DNA of 64,000 nucleotides from Larus michahellis (lineage: Eukaryota > Chordata > Aves > Charadriiformes > Laridae): contig NC_133899.1 in assembly GCF_964199755.1 (NCBI RefSeq), positions 4,402,001-4,466,000 of the forward strand. The letters are read 5' to 3'. Below, piece by piece: positions 12,223 to 24,200 of this stretch. The notes below the pieces were generated by a model. The model worked only from the letters and a program-made list of their open reading frames with translations, made no database searches and had not been told where the DNA came from. Both the position numbers and the translations under genes were made by a program. Numbering within the stretch: position 1 is the stretch's first letter; every line of letters starts with the position of its first letter.

Positions 12223-15200
12223 GTGAGGGCCGGGCTGGGGGTGGGTGGCTCTGAAAGGGGGTTGGGGGGAGGCCAGAGGGGATGGGGTTTGGGGATTCGT
12301 ACTCACGGTGGTACTCATGGAGCCTTCACCTTGGGCTGAATTCAGTCTTGGGGTCTCTGTGGTGTCACATAAGCGAAGCCCCTTCCCACAGGCCGTGGCA
12401 GCAGTGTGAGATGGCTTTGCTGGGACGGCGCTGGAAGGGAGCAGCCCGTGGTGTGAAGCAATGGGCTTTCCAAAGCGGCGTGGCCGTGGGAGGCTGCCTT
12501 AGGGCAGTGGATGAAGTGCCACACTGACGCAATGTGACATAATGCAGCTGATGTTGGGGCTGCTTAGCTGTGCCAGGAACTCCCAGCAGGTGTGACGTCT
12601 AGTGGAGTGATATAGGATATAACATATATATCCTATGTGTGCTCCTGATACAGGAGCACAAGTGACATGGCAGCCATGTCGTGCTAATGGCAAAGCGTGT
12701 CAACAAGAGAAAGGATTTGTCATGACCAAGCTCAGTGGTGTGTAGAGAACAGGTGAAATGGAACATCCTCCATGGTTACGTGGTACAGTGAGGTGACATG
12801 GGTGTGGAGGAAGGAATGATGTAGCAGATGACAGTGGCGGGAGGTGACAGGACTTCCCGGGAGGCAATGAAGAAAGACAGCAAGTTGGTCAGATGCACTG
12901 ACCACAACTTGTTTGTTGATATTCAGATCCAAATTTGACAAGAAAAGGATGTTTTTGATGTCAGTGCTGTCAGTTACCCACAGTCATCGCATGACTAAAG
13001 TAGCAACAGCATTAGTAAGATTCCACATCTAGTTGTATCGTCTCAAATAAAAACAGACTGAATTTGCAAAATTAGCAGGATAGAAATGAGTAAAACAGCT
13101 GAAAGTACATGTGTCAAATAATTCAGTATGTTCAGAAACATACTAAACCCAGCTAGAAGTAGGAAAATACTGACTGCAAAACTAAAGCTTCAATAAAAGG
13201 GCTGTCGTAAGCATTCTGTTACGTCTTCTCAGTGTATTTTTTTTAAATGTTTGGGTTCCTCTCATGACAGGGCTTAGTTCTGCATATCTGTTCTTGTCTT
13301 TTTTGTGGTTGTTGGTCAGTTTTATTTTTCAGATATGATGTATTCCAAAATTGAGAGTTGGTGATAAATAGAACATAAGCTAGGAATGGTTAAGCTATAT
13401 CTGGTTTGCATTGGGTTTTGTTTGTGGCTGCGTTGACTTAAGAATTTACCCTGGGTACTATTTCTTTTCAGTGTGAAGTTTCATTTAGGTCATTATCTGT
13501 TTTCCACAGCAACCAAGACCTAGAACTATGTGCTATTCCACTGTTCTTGCTAGTGCGTCTGGGAAAGGTGTTATGTCTTGCTTCTGAAATAAGCATCTTG
13601 CTCGGCCTTTAAAATCTATTTGTTTCTGTTGCAAGTAGAGCGTCAGAATAACTGAGCACCCAAGGGAGCACCCAGCCCGCAAGAGGTCTTGACAGTCTCT
13701 GCAGTGGAGCTGATTACTAGCTGGCGCAAGTGGTTTGTGAGGAAGTGGTGTGAGGGCATGTGTATTTAATATGATACCTTAAGCCGTAGGTGTGGGATAC
13801 TGTATTGCCTGTCATGAGGCTAAATCCAAAGAACAGAGAAAAATATATGGCAGAATCTTCAGACTATAGATTTGGGGAGGGGGGGTGTCTGTTAAAATTA
13901 TTTTTTTTTCTTTTTAATAAAGAATTTCTGTCTTGAGTAGAGAACTGTTCTTGTGATAGAGCATATATTTTGGGATCTTGTAGTGGTCCATTTCAGAACG
14001 GTTCTTTGCTGGTTTCCCTAACTGCGGGAAAGAGATGAAAAAACGTATAGAAAAGCTCTGGAACTTGGGATGGACGTTAACATGTCAGGATTCAGTATTA
14101 CATATGATGAATTCTTGTCTGCTGGTATCTCTCAAGGTATTTTTTTTAAAACAAGAAGATGCAAATTACCTGATGATTGTTTTTCCATTGGTTTCACTGT
14201 TCCTGAATCATAAACAAAATAGATGATACGCTGCAAACTGGTGCAGTATTGTCTTCAGTTACTCCCAAGTATACACATCTTCATAATGTCCTCAGTCTTT
14301 CATAAATCACCTCTTAAGTTGGATTGATGTTTAAAGTAAATGAGGAAGTGCAAATGCCTAACTTACTCTGATTTTATGTACTGTGTGACATGTGCCTAGC
14401 TGCGCTACGCTCCAAAATGCTTCTCATTATTAGTCATATGAAAGATTCTGAGCACTGAAGTCACTGAACTATCTTAGCAGTGTCCGTTAAATGAGAAGTC
14501 ATAGTGCCCTCGCTGTCAGGATCCAATGTAAGGCAAATTGGGTTGAAAAAGCTGACTTAGAAGAAATTGCGAAGAATGGTGACTACCTTACTGGAAGAAT
14601 TCCATAGATTTTGAACATAAACCCTGAACAATGCATTGGAAATATTTAAAATGACAGATTGTGCAAGGAGAAGGAACACGCTGCAAATAAGGTTTAGTTT
14701 ATATTTAAGTAAGTCAGTAGAAGGCAGAATCGTCACCTGGAGCAAGACAGACAAATTATAGGTATCCTCAGGGACAAGTTGGTATGACATAGTAAATGTC
14801 TTTCTGTGGATGTGTAAAAGGTGATGACTACTCTTGACACAAGTTTCCTGATAATCAGAGCATAAAAATATAGTGGTAAACAACACTTTTGAAGTTATAC
14901 AGCCTTTTTTCCAAAGAGTCCACCAAAAATACGTACAGGACATATGCTGAGGAGAAACTTCTGATCTGTTCCATGACTCAGTCTTCTTTTCTATTAAATA
15001 TATGAATCAGTTATACTACTGTAAGCCTCATGGATAATGTTAAGATGACCATTTTAAAAAAACAGTACTGGCATGTAATACGTTGTTTGAAAAGTTAAAT
15101 TACAGTAAAGCTGGGCCTAATTCTTTTTTACATGACAAGAACATAGAAAAAACATTCAGACAGCACTATGAAACCAAAGGGCATGCATGTTTTCCAGTGT

Positions 15201-18200
15201 CTTCATAAGCAAGTTGATTTTCTGTTGAGCCTTTGCAATGGACAGAGTGAAATTTGCTGAAAATGTGTTTCCTGAGCGTAGGTCTTCCTTTTACTGCCCA
15301 TAACTCTCTCATCTGCAGTACTTCTTTTTCTGTGCCAGCATTTTCCTCTTGAGGTTTTTTATGTTTTGCTTGCTTACTCAGTTCAGCATTTGAAATATGG
15401 ACTCTGTTGAAAAATTCACAACATTATTATTTCAGGTAGCAAATCATTCAACTATTCCTTTTAAAATATTCTTCATCTTTCCATATGATTTAGAAAAAGT
15501 CAGTGGAAGGTTCACATTGCTGGCAAAAGATAATGAAAAAGATAGCAGTTTTGTCAAATTGATTTATAAATAAACCTGCCTCCATAATTAAGCAGTCGTT
15601 GGAGTGTATCTGTAATCTTGTTGTTCTTGTATTGGTCTACCAGAAAAAAAAATACCATGATTGTTTTGGGTATTATTTCCCTTCATAGCAGCTGCTCCTA
15701 AACACAGCAGGGACCTAAAGTTGGACTTTTCCTTGAATTATTTTTTTTCCTGAAGCTTTCTTATAGATTTGAACACTGACCTTCAGATAAGCAGGGAAAA
15801 TGGGTTTAAATGTTAGTGGGGGAATTGGTGGAACAGATTTTAAGGGAGAATATTTTGTGCATAGGGTGTACGTGGCTTTTTGGGGAGGGGAAATACTTGT
15901 GGTGATAGATGTCTTACCTACATACATCCACAGAAGGATGCATTTATTTCACCCAGTTGTACTGCCTTGAAAGAACTGTAGTGTCATTGATGAGGATTCG
16001 TCAATGGGTTAGAGTATGTGTTCGCTCAGGTGAAACAGTGGCTACATGGAGAATCTAAACATTGAAACAGTTTGCTTTAAAGACCTAAGAAGCCCTTAAC
16101 TAGAGAAATAACTGAAAGTTAGAAGGTTTTCTACAAAAAAGTGTTTGGTATTTACCTATCAAAAGCCCTGTAGAGCCATTTCATTATTGTAGATTTGACT
16201 AAATTCTAACATACATAAAGGCAAATGTGCAACAAGAATTTTATAACTTATGTGTATTTGTATCTGCACTGGCAAGAAAATGTGGAAATAAAATTAAATG
16301 GATCTTCTTGATGCTGGAGGAGAATTACAGAATGCATTATATGGCCTACTGGGATTTTGATTTTGCCCAAACTGTCTCAAATATTTCTTAGACAGTCCTT
16401 AGTTTTTACTTTGCGTTTTGAAAGACCTATTAAAATAAGGATTACCCACTGCTGTGTTGTAAATATAAAATATTTTTCTATTTCCTCAAAACATATCAAC
16501 TCAGAAGCAGCTTAGAGTGTTAGATATTGGTTGATAAAACATTTCTATTTCATGTTAGTTCAACAGATTACAGTAAAATAACATATACAGGTCACTTGAA
16601 AATGCTTGCGCACATTTTATTCATTGTCTCAATGAGCCAAAATGGGGGGAGGAGTGAAATAAAAATTATTCTTTTTTTTAAGAATAAGACATCAAACAAT
16701 ATAAAACACAAGAGCCAGGGACGTTTTCAACACTACCATTACCACTGCAGTGATTACTATTAGCAACGAAAAAGCAGAACAACAGTCCCCCTTTACTAGT
16801 GTCACACTATTGAATCTCATTTTGCTGATGGGTATATTTTTCAGTATCTCGCCGGGGTATTCTCTGTCTATATTTTGAAGCTAATTTGCAAAAAAAACCC
16901 CAGAGGCACTTGGAAACACGTGTCAACCTTCAAACATTCCAAAGCCATGCAAAAACTTGACTCATGCCTGGCTGGCAGAATACTTCTCTTGTAGCCCTGT
17001 CAGATACCTAACCGACAGCTAACAATAACTGAGCCATCCGTTTGATACGCGTGGAGTGTTAGTTACTGCTCTTTCCTGTTATGTTTATCTGTAAAAATCT
17101 GCATATGAATTTTCATTGTAAGGGGTATTTTATTTTTCAGTAGTTTGAGAGGGAAATGGAAATAGTTCTTTCATCAGAGAGGCAGTTTTTCTTAATAAAA
17201 AAATAATTTTAAGTTTTTCACAAGAGTTTTCCCATTTGTTGCCCAATAAATAGGGATCTGATGTGAGGATCAAAAAGCCTATAATTTGCTGTCTCGTAGC
17301 AAGAACACAGAATTAAGAAAAAAAATAATCACAATTTATTATACTCAGCTAATAGAAACTGAAGTATAGCTGGTAATTATAAATACTTATCTGAGTATGT
17401 CTTGTTGCTCAGATTTAAAATTGGGATGCTGAATAATAAATGTGTGCTTTTTTTTCTTTTTAATGAAATGTTGGAAATGTAATTTTATGACTAGGAAGGC
17501 CTCAGAAATGAAAATAAGAATTTACTTACCACTAAATTTACAGAATAAGAGAACCTACTTGAGACTGTCATTGTTGGAATCAACCTTTCAGAAACTTAGC
17601 ATATACTGTGATAATAAACACAACTCACAATTTTGCTCAGATGACTTGAATTAAACACAGTTTTGGATAGCATAAAGCGTTTGATGTCTTTCTGCACTAA
17701 GAAGTTTTGTCAACATACGCAGTTGCAGTTGGACTAGATGATGGTTGTAGGTCCCTTCCAACAGTGCGTGCTGCCCTTTGATTTTATAAGGCATTATTAT
17801 TATTTGGAACTGACAGATTATTTGAATTGAGTTGTAATTCCCCATAAAGAATATTCCTGTCCTCCGAAATCATTACCAAAAAGCACATCTGATTCACTTT
17901 CTTCTTTGGTTACAATTGCATTGCTTTTATACAGCTGTATCTTTGATTTAAGTAGCTCTCTAATGCGTTCTGCATCTTGAAAAGTAGCCTTCAGTTCAGT
18001 TGGGCATCACTGTCCCATCGTAGGGAGTGTCCTTGCTAAATCTGTAAGTGCTTCAAAGAAGCAAAATGCATCTCATTCCGATGTTTTCCACTTTTACCAA
18101 TATCGGTGTAGTATAACTGGCTCTCTCCCAAGTGGCTCATTGCCATCTGAGCCATGTTTCTGCCAATAGATACAGAGCAGTGTGTTCAAAATAATGACTC

Positions 18201-21200
18201 GCAGGAGTGCAGCCGTCAGCAGTTTTCTCTGCTACCTGCTGGACTGCAGCTCAAAATGGTGCTCCGAAAAGCAGATGGATGACAAGAGAGATGCAGGAAT
18301 CTGTTCGTTTGACCCCAGATCTGACACCTCTAGGTTATTTTTCTGTCTTTCTTTGTTAAAAAAAGAAAGCAAACAATCCTGAAATACCTGGAGACTTTCA
18401 CTACACCAAGGGATTTTTGAGCAAAATGATTTATGGTTATTTTGTAAAAGCTTCAGAGGTTTGCAGAAAGAAGGAGTCGCAAGGGAAGTACCTTAAAGCC
18501 GAAATAAAACAATCAGAATATACTTGTTTAGGAAACTTAGATCTCTATGGTTCGAGATGAAAAATGTATTTATTTTTTTAAAAAAAGAAAGAAGTCTGTG
18601 TATGAGAGAGTACTTAAACTAAAATTCAGCTTTTCCCAACAAACCAGTTGCTGATGGAAGCCTTGTTGAAGTTTCGGGCCAATACCTGCTCAGTTGTACT
18701 GCCCAGGAGTTGCAATTCCTGCCTGATTTAGCTGTGACAGAAAGAGCCCTTTTTTGTAGATGCTGTTACGCAGACAATTCTGGGCTCTTTTCGGTACAGC
18801 TTGGTTTACCTGCTGCTTTCTCTTCAATCCACCAGCCCAGAAGCATCAGCACAAATAGTTTTGCCAGTATCGATTACAGCTCCTCTAAACGCAGTTGAGT
18901 GATGTATTGTCAGAGTGCGTCAAGTGTTGAAGGGCCCTGAGCCAACAGTAATTACGCAGTTTTCACAGTAATGTCATATTATAGAAATAGTCTGCTCTTT
19001 TGAGGTAGTAAGGCAGCACATTTGTTAATCATGGTGCAGAATGTGCAGGAGTAAATAGCTATTCTGTATTTTTCTCATAAAGAGCAATGGAAAAAATGTT
19101 TAATAAAGTAAAGATGACTAATAAAATATGTTAGGGAACTGGAAAATTTTAATTTGGTGAGCTGCTTTCTTAAACTAATAAGCTAGTAGTAATTAGGCAT
19201 GAACCGCTGAATACTCTGAAGAGATTCAGATGTAGAAAATTATAGTGAAATTCAAGTCCTTATTTTCATCAGATTTCCCATCAGTTTTTTTCATGGTGTT
19301 TAAATCTGAGCACCTGCGCAACTACGGCCTTATTGTCAATACTGCACCAATACTTCTACTTATCGGCTGCTTTTCATCTACGTCGTTCTGCATTATGCTC
19401 CATTTCCCTGTCTGCAGTTTACTATAGACAGCGTCTTTAAAAGTTTTCATTGTTTTAGTCCTGTGTGAGGAAAGCTGAACTATTACGTGGTTAAATCTCA
19501 AATAGATGAATTAGTTTCCTTGAACTTCCCCATGTTGTAGCGTGGAATAATCAAGGTTATTTTTACTCACATTCCTATGTTCTAGCTTGTTTAGCAGATA
19601 AGTCCATCTTTCTTCTGTTTGCAGGAAATGAATGGAGTTCTTAAGAACATGCTTTCAGAGTGGTTCTCGACAGGATTCCTAAACTTGGAACGGGTCACTT
19701 GGCAATCGCCTTGTGAAGTACTCCAGAAAATTAGTGAGTAAGTGCTAAAATTTGCTAGTGCTCGTTTATGAAAAGGTGATTAAATGCTTGTGACTGCACA
19801 AGTCCACAATTTTCAAGGTACTGTTTTCAATACTGAACCATAGGCAAAGTATAATTACGGAATTAACACACTGAAGAGCAAGCTTTAAAAACTGAATTAA
19901 GTAAATGGTAAAGGGGACCGTTTGTCCCATGATTTGATCCTTTAGCTCACATACTGCACTTGCAGACTGCTGTCTTTTCTCCCAGCCTTCTCAGTTACTC
20001 TTCGTACATTCCCAGAAGTGCTGCTGTTACTTTTCCTACAAACCCAGATTCTTGCAGCCCTGCCTTCCTCCCACAGGTGCTGCTGCTGCTCCTGCCTCTG
20101 TCACCACTGCCACCTTCTCCCCTCAGGCTATGCCACCAGTATTGGTGGAGAATTAATATTTAAGTCTGATGCAGCATGCGGTGCCCAACACTCAAGAGTA
20201 TGTTTTACTTCTAATGTGGTGAGGCTCCCATTCCTGGCTGGAGCTGGTGAGATGCACAGAATCATAGAATGGTTTGGGTTGGAAGGGACCTCAAAGATCA
20301 TCTAGTTCCAACCCCCCTGCCCTGGGCAGGGACACTTCCCACTAGACCAGGTTGCTCAAAGCACCGTCCAGCCTGGCCTTGAACACTTCCAGGGATGGGG
20401 CATCCACAGCTTCTCTGGGCAACCTGGGCCAGCATCTCACCAGCCTCACAGTAAAGAATTTTTTCCTAATGTCTAATCTAAATCTACCCACTTTCAGTTT
20501 AAAATGGTTACCCTCATCCCATCACTCCACTCCCTGATCAAGAGTCCCTAACAAGCTTTCCTGTAGGCCCCTTTTAGGTGCTGGAAGGGCCTGTAAGGTC
20601 TCCCTGGAGCCTCCTCTTCTCTAGGATGAACAACCCCAACTCTCTCAGCCTGTCCTCATAGCAGAGGTGCTCCAGCCTGTGATCATCTTCATGGCCCTCC
20701 GCTGGACTTGCTCCAACAGGTCCATGTCTTTCCTGTGCTGAGGGCCCCAGAGCTGGACGCAGTACTCCAGGTGGGGTCTCACCAGAGCGGAGTAGAGGGG
20801 CAGAATCCCCTCCCTCACCCTGCTGGCCACGCTGCTTTTGATGCAGCCCAGGATGCTGTTGGTTTTTTGGGCTGTGAGCGCACATTGCCAGGTCACTTTG
20901 AGCTTGTATCACTTGTACACTGTGTGTAAAGAGAACACTTTGGTTTTTTATAAACGTTTCTTAAAATCTCCAACGTTTATTTCTGAATTTCTGTCAAATA
21001 TTCAAAGTTGTAGTGGTGAAGGTGACTAAATCAAAGTTATGTTGTGTGGCATTTTGTCATATAAAGAACTTGAGGAAAAATGAATCTCTGAAGTGTTCTG
21101 AAGGTACATGACTTAAATGTTGATCGGGCAAAGAAAAAAGATCTCACACAAGCTAAATTTTAAAAATAAAAATAATTAGTAATATTTTCCTTAATCTTTA

Positions 21201-24200
21201 AGGTGTTTTGGCAAACACACTAGACTTTCAAAATGTAATAGACAAAAGAATATTTTGAATGATTGGCTGAAGACACAGCTGTGGGATTGCCGTCAGACTA
21301 CTTTGTAGCTTAGTAAAACTAATTCCGTAGAGCTGTGTTCAGACTCGTTCAATGACTTTGTCATCTCACTTGGATATCCTATACTGAATGGAAAGTGCAA
21401 GTGAAATCTCAGATACATAATAAGCATATCCCAAAGAAAACCAGAGAGGGTGGGTACGCAATATGCCTTTACAATCTACTTGGTCACAATTTGCTGATGA
21501 ATTTTACTTTTTTCACTTACAGCTTGATTGTCCTTTTTTGATTGGAGACTTTTGTCACTGACATCAGTGGGAAAAGTACTGAGCTTGGAGGGTTGGCAGC
21601 TGACCTCTATTTTTAAATGGAAAAAAAATTATAATTTTACTTTTTTTTTATTTTCTTATTGAGTTCTGAAGCTGTGCATCCTGTTAGAAACTGGGTTGAT
21701 ATGAAGCGTCGAGTTGGGTCATATAGAAGATGCTACTTTTTTTCTCACTGTGCAATCCCAGGAGAACCATTGATCGTCTTGCATGTTGCACTGACCAGTG
21801 ATATCTCCAGCAGCATCCAGGTACAGTCACTGATGCATTTAGTACACAGCAAAGTGCTCAAATTGCAGTGTACTTCTTTTAATAGCTATAATTCTGTGTA
21901 ATTTGAATATTTGTTTTTGCTTCCTTTTTTTAAGAGATTAGAGAATTGGCACTTAAAAATTACAGGGATAATCTGCATGGCACCTGTATTAGGGAAGTTG
22001 AAACTTTGGGGTTTTACTTAAATGCAAGAAGAATAAGAAATACATAAGAAAAGATATCAAGTGATATTAAAACTTCAAAGCGGTTGTGATTACTTCTGAA
22101 AACTTTAAACCATGTTACAATTACTTCTTGCACTTGCTAATGGATAAGCAGCTCTTCCTACTTTTTTTTTTATTAGATTTTTGTTGTTTCTCACAGAGGG
22201 TAATGAATAAAACAGTGGGGAAAAGTGTTAACATATTTGAAAGTTAAAAAGAAAGGCCCTCTTCCCTGTAATGATTATAATAACTACTGCTAGCTTATTT
22301 TTTTTTAATTCCTTTTTCCCCAGGCCATAGTGAAAGAAGTGCCACCTTTAGAAACAGAAGATACAGACAAAATTACAACAGCAATTTTCTACTCGATCAG
22401 TTTGACTCAGCAGGGACTGCAAGGTGTGGAACTTGGGACTTACCTCATCAAGCGGGTTGTAAAAGAGCTGCAGGTAGGTGTGCCAGAGTGTACTTAAGAT
22501 GCTGTTTGGCCAACGTGCACCCCTTATATTGGTGTTCTAGTTTCCATTTTGGGTCATTGCTCAAGGCAAGGAGCTGCTAGGTCTTCCCCTACACCCTTTC
22601 CCCTTCCCCTACCACATCAGCCTTTGAAGATGTGTAAAGAGTTGGAAGGATGTTTTCTGCTATGGGTTAATGTCTGCCAGATGTAGATACTGTTATGCAG
22701 TTGATGTGTACTGTGTGAATTACTTGTGTTTGCCTAATCACGTGCACAGGTTGCCTGAAAGTCAGATTAGTACATTTCTATCGAAGGTAGCTTTAATACA
22801 GCTGTATTTTGCAATGTAGTGTCTTATGTGATTCACTACTGTCTCTCAGTTGAGTGGATGGAGCCTGCTAACAGGTTCCCTTCCAGGCCGCTGATCACCA
22901 TTTTCTCTCTTCAATGTAGCTGACCGTTCCTTTTTCAAAATCTTACAGCTGCTCCAGTAACAAAAATACTTCCTGCACCTTAATTAATTTGTTTTCTTGT
23001 TTGTTTTATTGAGTTGCCACTGGTTATGTATGCAGTTTGCGTTCTTGCCTTGAATTTTTAAAAAAAAAAGAAAAAGGAGAGAGATTTCTTTGCCCAGGCA
23101 TTTCTTGCAATATAGTAAAGAAGATGTTTTTAACAGGACATCAGTCATGGGAATCAGTTACTTTATGTAAGTCAGTTCTATGAATTTCTATAATATCATT
23201 GGATGCTATGGGATTATTGTTATTAGTTTTAGGACTTTTTGTAGAACCTTCTTCCAAGCAATTGGAGAAAGGAGTGAAAATTCATTAATTTATACAGAGT
23301 GGTGTGAAAGAGATGGTCACGTTTCTGTGTTGAGTATGTTACTTTATTCAATAGTCTTTACTACTTAAATTATTAACAAAGCTACCACTTAAAAGTAATG
23401 ATCACTACTTGTGTTTATGTTCATTGTTCCAGCATCTGGATTAATGATGATGCCTTGAAAATTGTCTGTGATTTAGATGTCAGTTTTACTTATAAAAATA
23501 ACTTAAAATTGGATGCACCGAATTTCTACTACTACAAAATGATTGATTAGTCAACTACTGAATCACAGCTGGCTGCCCTGAAGTATTTTATTTTATTTTA
23601 TTTTATTTTATTTTATTTTATTTTATTTTATTTTATTTTATTTTATTTTATTTTATTTTATTTTATTTTATTTTATTTTATTTTATTTTATTTTATTTTA
23701 TTTTATTTTATTTTATTTTATTTTATTTTATTTGTAATGGATAGTTTGGCTGAATTTTGTTGCTTCTTGCTTTTGGAATGGCTTTTAGATTAATTGTCTA
23801 AAGTGCAGTAGTCCAGGTATAATTAGGCCATGCCATCTGTCTGATCTTGACTGAGGGGAAATTGGAATAAATTCATGCAGTTATCTGCTTTCACATCTGA
23901 AAAATAATTTCTGGATAATTGATTTGCTGTCATAAAATAACCCTATTGACAACATATTTGTCCATCACTAATTGCTTACAACACTAGAGAAGTTATGAGT
24001 GAGTTATAACGGAAAACAGACATACCATACTTAGATAACCTACATGCAAGTTCTAAAATTCAATGTGTCCAACAGAAGAATATGTTCCTTATTTATTCTT
24101 ATGACAAAGTTTCTACATTTCAGTGTTGTAAAATCCAGCTCTTCTTCAGTGTTCATCAAGCACATGATGAATAGGAAACACTTTGTCTGAGATGCCTTTA

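Larger units (their letters stand above)
11430..12260 (+). promoter_or_regulatory. MLYCD: CpG island over MLYCD promoter and exon 1
   Basis: G+C and CpG density rise steeply here against an AT-rich background, covering the promoter, the start codons and all of coding exon 1. CpG islands of this type mark broadly expressed vertebrate promoters. The high G+C leaves long open frames in several registers on both strands (for example 11422-12318 minus, 298 codons). Those are shadows: only the frame starting at 11602/11671 encodes the MLYCD N-terminus. Confidence 0.85.
12223..19624 (+). other. MLYCD: MLYCD intron 1 (7.4 kb)
   Basis: The intron has a GTGAGG donor and a CTGTTTGCAG acceptor. Its first 700 bases are GC-richer than the rest and hold a cluster of three perfect palindromes at 12612-12680. 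The remainder is AT-rich. A short CR1 3'-end remnant lies at 17728-17762. No further exon was recognised, and open frames inside it (such as 14557-14943 minus) have no family features. Confidence 0.9.

Noticed and set aside
11574..12254. Second plus-strand frame of 226 codons overlapping MLYCD exon 1
   Set aside because: Gly/Ala/Pro-rich shadow frame. The MLYCD frame at 11602/11671 explains the conserved sequence.
11422..12318. Minus-strand open frame of 298 codons over the CpG island
   Set aside because: It is antisense to MLYCD exon 1, Pro/Arg/Gln-rich, and stays open only because the GC-rich sequence lacks stops. No family features.
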